Source: an uncultured Ignavibacteriota bacterium (GTDB taxonomy: Bacteria; Bacteroidota; Ignavibacteria; Tepidaquicellales; Tepidaquicellaceae). From it: a DNA stretch of 36,449 nucleotides. Location of the stretch: the NCBI GenBank assembly GCA_903831845.1, contig CAIKZJ010000355.1:1-36449 (forward strand), given 5' to 3'. A model generated the notes under the pieces. It searched no databases. It saw nothing but the letters and a program-made list of their open reading frames with translations, and was not told where the DNA came from. Numbering within the stretch: the first letter of the stretch is position 1; every line of letters starts with the position of its first letter. This document shows, one piece after another, positions 33,001-36,449 of the stretch. The position numbers and the translations under genes were made by a program.

Positions 33001-36000
33001 TAACCGTGCCGACAGATTTGTTCCTGAATCTGAGGTATTTTGAGCCTAAACCGTTATCGCCGTCAATAGTGACTCTTCTGACGCCGTTAAGCCTTATCAT
33101 TGCCTGTGACGCGACCCAGCCAGATATTGTTTTAAGCGTCGCGTCGGCTGATACTATCCTTACTTTATATCTTCCGGCGCCGGTTTCGTTCAATGCGTTA
33201 AGAGCATTCGTTCCGTCTTCCGTGAGGTCCGAAGTAATGCTGATTGTTATATCCCCTGATACAGTACCTGCATTAAGAGCCGCGAAAATACCGCCCGCGC
33301 TCGTCAGCGAGGTATATGTCTGACCTGTACCTACAGGAATTACACCCGAGAATGTCGCTGTACCTATAGTGTATGTCAGATAATTGGAAATCGGACAGTT
33401 TGTTGTAGTAAGCGCAACCGAAGTCGGCGCTGTCGTGAATGTCGCCTGGTTTGAAGCTACATTCGGCGTTCCGTTGAGGTCCTGGGCAATTACAAAATAC
33501 TGAATTATATTGCCCGCCGCAACGCCGGTGCCGCCGTAAAGCAGCGAATAGTCGATTGTGAAATCGAACGGAGATGTTGTTCCGTTCGCTTCAACGTATT
33601 TCCATCCGTTTGTAGCGTTTGTATTGTCGTTTATTATAGTCGTATCGGTCGATCTCTTGTAATACACTCTCGGCTTTGTGCCTGAAGTAGTATTTACTCC
33701 GGCAGGCGCCGTGATTGTAACATTATTGAATGACCTGTTGGTCGTTCCGCCTATTCCGAGCGGTGTGTATGTTATCACCGGACCGGTGACGTTGTTACGC
33801 AGTCCGCCGAATTCATGCGCGCCGATATCAGGATTGGTCGGAGTGAATCCGCCTACCGGATATCCCGCATTCGGATACCTTGCCGTGCCGAAAGCGTCAT
33901 CCGTGATGTTCACGGAATTCGTCGGCGTCGAAATAACCTGGCCGCCGCTTTCCAGACCCGTCGCCGTACCTGTAGAAATGTGCAGGTCGTAAGGCGCAGT
34001 CGTGCTGTTTACGAACGGAGGCATTTCCGAAATAGAGTTGTTGTCTCTCGATACCATCCTCGTCTTGTATGCCGCGAGAGTCTGGTCCGAGTTCGTGCCG
34101 TCATAATATATAAGGTGGTTTGCTGAAGGCGTGCCTGCGTAGAAGCAGTTGTTATTGCCGTTAAGGTAAGTCGTCAAAGTTGTTGACGAACGCCTGTACG
34201 CTACTGCAAATCCGCCCGTCGCGCCCGGAGTCGAATTATCGACGAAAATATTATTACGTAAATCGACGTTATATGTCGTGCTTACGTACAATGCCGCTGT
34301 ACCGAACGTTGTCGCCGAAGTACTTGTGGCTTTGAGGTAAACAGTGTTGTCGTACAGATAATTGTATGTACAGCCGGCGATATAAATACCGGCAACCGCC
34401 GGAGCAATACTGGTACTGGCTGTTGCATTAACATCCGTCACAATATTGTTGTAAACGTTTGTCACCGTGCCGCCGGATATGTACATTCCGTACGCTAAAG
34501 CGGTTGTGCTGGTTGTGGTTGATATGCCGTTTATCCTGTTCTTGTATATGCTGACAGGATTCCCGTTAACGGAATACAAGCCGTATACGGTTCCGCCCGC
34601 GCTTACAAGGTTGAAAATCGAATCCTGAGAGAAATTAGCAATCGTCGTAGTGGTTGGGTTGTTGTTCAGACCGTAAATCGTACCCGCGCCACCTACCGTG
34701 AAGTTTCCGATTTTGTTATTGATGAAGTTAACATAGTTCGGCGGTGAACCGATCTGGTAAAGACCGTAAACCGTCGTTGCCGCCGCGCTCGTGATATTCG
34801 TTATCGTGTTGTTGTTCATATTAATCGTACCTGCCGCGGAGCCGCCGTGATACAGACCGTAAATCGTTCCTGTACCGGTGGCCGTCAACTTTGACTGATT
34901 GTTGACCAGGTTATTAGTGATGTTTTCGACCGAACCGATGGGCGGAGTCGTGTAAGGACTGTGATACAGGCTGTATAAAGTGCCCGAACCGCTCATGCTG
35001 TTGCCGCTGACGGTGTTATTGCTGAAATCCATATTTGCAGCCGCAGCACCGTTGTACAGACAGTAATAACTTGTCGAACTTGTAGACGGCGAAGTGTTGT
35101 TGCCTACAAAGTTACTGTCGGTCTGGCTGTAAAGATATGACTGATAATAATAGTTGTAGAAACCGTACATCGTCGCGGTTGCGGTAGTTCCGCAAAGCGT
35201 GTTGTTTACTATTCTGTTTTTATTTGAAATTGCCGTATCAGCGAGTATATAATTGTACATCTGATACGCTGTGTATGAAGTCGTTCCTAATACGGTGTTT
35301 CCCGAGTCAAGGTTGTTGTAGAAATAACTCCTGTTCGAGGCCATACCGTAATTATAGATATCGTATGTATACGATGTCGAGGAACCGGCAACGCCGAAAG
35401 TATTGCCGTAGACCTTGTTGTTCATCACATAATTATTCTGCATGTAGGCCTGACTTCCCGCTGCCGTATAATTATATATGTAATAATTGTAGTAAGTCGA
35501 TGTCGTCGGATTAACGCATCCTGTTACAACGTTGTTTGATACAGTATTGTTAATACCGTAATAAGTGTAGTTGTAAATGCCGTACTGCGTGCCGAGAGAA
35601 CCCGTCGTATCTACGAGTGTAACCGTGTCATTCATTACTGTACAGTTGCCGCTGTTATAGTACGCGTAATTGTAAATACCGTACAGACCGCCGGTTGAGT
35701 TTATTCCTCCCCTGCTGTTAATGTAAGTATTCGTAATTGTAGGATTACACTGATAATTCGCATAAATACCGTAGGCAGTGGTTGAAGACCCGCCGAAATT
35801 GGTGATTGTATTTCTTCCTGAACCTGTCGTGCTGATGACGTTGCTCTGATCCTCGAGAGAGAACGGGAATGTGCCGTCAGAGGGACTGTTCAGGTAAATA
35901 CCGCCGTAGCAGCTGGAAATGTTGTTGCTGAGGAACTGGTTGTATGAGTTCGTTCCCGAGGTGGCCGATATAGTCTGAGCCACACCCGTGAGGTTTAAAT

Positions 36001-36449
36001 TCGATGAATAAATTCCGTATGTTGCAGTATTTGTCTTAATAAGAGAAATGTTGCAATTTTTAATCGTTATGTTCTGGTTACCGTGTGTTCCGTCCGGTCT
36101 GAGCAGAGCATAACCCCATTCCATCTGTGTCGCAGTCGTTGTGTTCGCCGACGTATCACGCAAGTCAATGCCGTCGAATATCAAATAAGTTGCGCCGTAG
36201 AACTTTATGATACCGTCAAAAGAACCGGATCCAGTGCCCGCAACTATAGCGGGGTTCGAACCTGTTCCGGATTTCTGGAAAGTAACGGTATTGCCTGCCG
36301 AACCTGTTGAAGTAATCGTTAGGTTCGATGCAACTTCCCTGTAATCTGCAGCTACATTGAATATAACCGGACAGGTTATAACACCCTGAGCGTTGATTGC
36401 CGTTATAGCAGCGGCTATAGTGGGATAACTTCCCGGAATAGTATAAGTA
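27071..36449 (-). CDS. Giant repeat surface protein (two beta-helices, seven FN3, dockerin-like end), 5' end outside window
   Basis: At least 3125 residues. Reading the minus frame above 36184 shows no stop up to 36449, so the start is off the window; the first visible residues include YPTIAAAITAINAQG, typical of the beginning of a beta-helix module. In order: beta-helix A (36449-33800, Tyr/Asn-rich rungs such as YGIYNY and NNTVSGN, closing NPDIGAHEFGG); a beta-sandwich linker (33800-33345); beta-helix B (33345-30740, closing GSHEF); FN3 1-3 (30740-29770); an unassigned domain (29750-28950); FN3 4-7 (28950-27720); and a C-terminal module with two calcium-loop-like dockerin repeats (DANIDGSIDAVD, DFNGDGDVNASD). 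It ends in a Lys/Asn tail. It is probably an exported adhesin or matrix protein. The beta-helix resembles pectate-lyase folds but no catalytic site is evident. Confidence 0.85.
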   Translation of the reverse strand, partial: TYTIPGSYPTIAAAITAINAQGVITCPVIFNVAADYREVASNLTITSTGSAGNTVTFQKSGTGSNPAIVAGTGSGSFDGIIKFYGATYLIFDGIDLRDTSANTTTATQMEWGYALLRPDGTHGNQNITIKNCNISLIKTNTATYGIYSSNLNLTGVAQTISATSGTNSYNQFLSNNISSCYGGIYLNSPSDGTFPFSLEDQSNVISTTGSGRNTITNFGGSSTTAYGIYANYQCNPTITNTYINSRGGINSTGGLYGIYNYAYYNSGNCTVMNDTVTLVDTTGSLGTQYGIYNYTYYGINNTVSNNVVTGCVNPTTSTYYNYYIYNYTAAGSQAYMQNNYVMNNKVYGNTFGVAGSSTSYTYDIYNYGMASNRSYFYNNLDSGNTVLGTTSYTAYQMYNYILADTAISNKNRIVNNTLCGTTATATMYGFYNYYYQSYLYSQTDSNFVGNNTSPSTSSTSYYCLYNGAAAANMDFSNNTVSGNSMSGSGTLYSLYHSPYTTPPIGSVENITNNLVNNQSKLTATGTGTIYGLYHGGSAAGTINMNNNTITNITSAAATTVYGLYQIGSPPNYVNFINNKIGNFTVGGAGTIYGLNNNPTTTTIANFSQDSIFNLVSAGGTVYGLYSVNGNPVSIYKNRINGISTTTSTTALAYGMYISGGTVTNVYNNIVTDVNATASTSIAPAVAGIYIAGCTYNYLYDNTVYLKATSTSATTFGTAALYVSTTYNVDLRNNIFVDNSTPGATGGFAVAYRRSSTTLTTYLNGNNNCFYAGTPSANHLIYYDGTNSDQTLAAYKTRMVSRDNNSISEMPPFVNSTTAPYDLHISTGTATGLESGGQVISTPTNSVNITDDAFGTARYPNAGYPVGGFTPTNPDIGAHEFGGLRNNVTGPVITYTPLGIGGTTNRSFNNVTITAPAGVNTTSGTKPRVYYKRSTDTTIINDNTNATNGWKYVEANGTTSPFDFTIDYSLLYGGTGVAAGNIIQYFVIAQDLNGTPNVASNQATFTTAPTSVALTTTNCPISNYLTYTIGTATFSGVIPVGTGQTYTSLTSAGGIFAALNAGTVSGDITISITSDLTEDGTNALNALNETGAGRYKVRIVSADATLKTISGWVASQAMIRLNGVRRVTIDGDNGLGSKYLRFRNKSVGTVNPVIQFMFETGVDTLKNCTIEGANYGTGSGLIYFAATTVPTGIGNDSICVNSNDIRDRSDTTAVYANAIYSLGASSTLLTYNNFNSVINNNIYNYFYDAGSTIAGVYLSSYNTNWVISGNSFYQTVSRSIPVNATSVCDIYSSSSLNNDIKVLNNYFGGTAPTCGGTALTYTGAGAYSLYPVYLTVGLLSPSSIQGNTFGNVNLTTSPAASSSAFYRPIYVSSGYVNIGNLSGNTIGSGTGTGNISLTTNTSTASYTIAMIYHLGIGSVMNNTIGSITFAGNSTGTGDLYAGLYWSNSTAGQIYTVSNNLIGSLSTANSIQCTNNTNYHALRGMYYLNSTGTTNYITNNIVSNITSFNTISGTLGLVSVYGIQHNTTGFAPITITGNTVRYLTVNQNIPSASYALLGIGCSAYDFNTVTNNNIYGLYSNGTGGGTPLMGAMLLGGYTGGYCANNKIFDFKYSGIGVSNPYPLILGLNCQSYGVWNIVNNQVSFTNGEPSDKLVDPSKLTFKQVPVVNPPINLKAITQNEEILKAPVLEGLRHPGIYDESKGDVQKPNFGKNGDHPNSTSEITIAANYHTNNTWKGNVNYINNSFYVGGSVPGTSSFNSYAFVRTGNGLLNMKNNIFVNARTGGGGYHLALANEGSLIEGWPANSSNSNLLVAAYNRIGEWGVGNFQTYDQWVYSANCDANSYWETSSNLPGTILYRNAAGGDLNVDTTKFGAAYVYQKVNGLGLTNDYNGNPRSVSGLVCIGSHEFTLTKPVVPTLISPANGSTGNQTPVQLVWNKPLFAASYLVQIATDSLFNSIVATGTPTDSTYSFAGASPLTYYYWRVYPVYSTGAVGKYMVSSTFKFKAIGTPNTVVLNSPSNGATNQAISLNFNWFKAGDQTFNLSGKNRNNGANTTTNTKGNNGSTPNGPNSVGNYWFELSTDSTFATVFLRDSTLTDSTRAVSGLTNAATYYWRVKAKNQFGWGNFSSTWNFTTIVPAPTVPVLLTPANGAINVNPSPTITWQAVPYAASYRIQVSTDSTFATTFKDTSGVTVAQLSLVLAYNTKYYWRVNATNIVSTSAWSAVWNFRTSSDPTALSMSNFAPVICPKYMASGTATRLPVAVRGTISGLVPGKTYRYYNLFAVSTDLGTTGLGAGIIMILNPNGVFNYASTGSLTTAGSYGQFVADASGNYTGWFGGLNSGNARFTAGNYVYPSVVIGDSVGTVLARYAMSDSINVLAFSTTSGLPNGTGVYGISYGLPRNMVAVYDNTAGTGKPLASTWLESDTITLPSAVPFYTSNVDNQNGRWGAILPNALATGVQRVEQRGLTNGSLISFNTNSTGIWPSGVNTINPLTGTTPLVLAINDAPLFNAPVQVSPTNGSLDLSTTPTITWNSVNTALSYRLQVSTDSTYTTTNFDTAGYTGTSITVPSGKLTTNTKYYWRVNATNAVGTSVYSGNWNFTTAPLVPNAPVLVSPANGSTNQPISLTCVWLKSVETLALRKGSNISKGKGDSPLTMANYWFEYTTDSTFATGVIRDTTLTDTTKALSGLSYVTKYFWRVKGKNQTGWGSFSSAWSFTTAPPVPAAPTLLSPANGTTGLSLTPTLSWNSVTYAVSYRLQVSTDSTFATTQWDTTGVTGTSNVVPAGKLANLTKYYWRVNATNGSGTGSYSAVWNFTTVVAAPVAPTLLTPANGSTGVSLTPACTWSSVPNAVTYRYQVSADSTFATTQWDTAGVGTTSVTVPSGKLSQTTKYYWRVNATNAGGTGPWASKFNFTTLSLSLTLNLKVYLEGFWDGSTHVSDTVYVYLAGATTPHAYVDTAKVVLSATGTASMNFYRATAGSYYIVVQHRNHLQTWSATAQTFSGGTPLNYDFTTAATQAFGSNMKQVGTAWVLYGGDANIDGSIDAVDISIFIGQFGTQGYLSCDFNGDGDVNASDVQIIAANFGLTVAIPSVPPPGPDNSWRKKVNVNDIQNAIKNTGKEKGNKNNKNNK
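27771..30525 (-). repeat. Dispersed DNA block repeated in the FN3 array
   Basis: The plus-strand word ACTCTCCAGTARTA recurs at about 27777, 28071, 28713, 29829, 30113 and 30507, with a variant (CACTCTCCAGAAGTA) near 28366. It encodes YYWRV of each FN3 unit and in several copies extends to GTAGCGTTTACTCTCCAGTA (YYWRVNAT). Confidence 0.85.

Noticed and set aside
36182-36184. TTG at 36184 as the start of the giant gene
   Set aside because: The frame is open and clearly coding (beta-helix text) up to the window edge, so this is an internal Leu codon.

Overview
The window looks like chromosomal DNA of a free-living Gram-negative bacterium from the Bacteroidota/Chlorobi side of the tree, most likely an Ignavibacteria-type organism. 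The main clue is a set of secreted proteins ending in a type IX secretion (T9SS) type A sorting domain with the block QNYPNPFNP...VYD(I/V)LGKEVATLV...SGVYFYKLE, which is typical of that group. Small outer-membrane beta-barrel proteins, NuoM and a CitMHS/NhaD-like antiporter fit the same picture. Clear Shine-Dalgarno sites (AAAGGGGGA, AAAGGGAGG, GGAGG) are present, unlike in many Bacteroidetes proper. The lineage call is an inference from protein style; no 16S rRNA or ribosomal proteins are in the window. I saw no tRNA, rRNA, transposase, integrase, phage gene or CRISPR array.

Layout. Almost everything is on the minus strand. 1-5410 holds a truncated exported protein, a DUF3108 protein, a PDZ/S41 C-terminal processing peptidase, and a coupled NuoM plus Na+/H+ antiporter-like pair. 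5514-7727 holds a Rossmann-fold protein of unknown substrate and an HNH nuclease with a problematic start codon. 8007-11990 holds two paralogous T9SS cargo proteins, each with its own terminator. 12137-17858 is a housekeeping block, read pheT > coiled-coil protein > zapA > 6S RNA > rny > coaE. 17982-21310 holds three outer-membrane barrel genes and a secreted, extremely lysine-rich repeat protein; all but the middle barrel gene are followed by strong terminators. 21494-24717 is the only plus-strand operon: a fused multi-cofactor (2Fe-2S / FAD-NAD / 2x 4Fe-4S / BFD) subunit and a DAO-family FAD subunit, together an amino-acid or amine dehydrogenase of the HcnABC/proline-dehydrogenase type. It converges on an aminotransferase gene across a short inverted-repeat spacer. 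26129-36449 holds a small T9SS cargo gene and a giant surface protein gene (two beta-helix modules, seven FN3 repeats, a dockerin-like end) that runs off the right edge.

How it fits together. The window mixes core functions (cell division, RNA decay, CoA synthesis, tRNA charging, respiration) with a large investment in the cell surface: T9SS cargo, barrels, a giant adhesin-like repeat protein and a polycationic exported protein. The most worthwhile points are the 6S RNA with a visible alternative 3' hairpin, the giant protein whose reading frame continues past the window edge and has no visible sorting domain, the secreted polycation, the stand-alone NuoM/antiporter pair, and the fused dehydrogenase. 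I did not find convincing evidence of a wholly new defence or mobile system.
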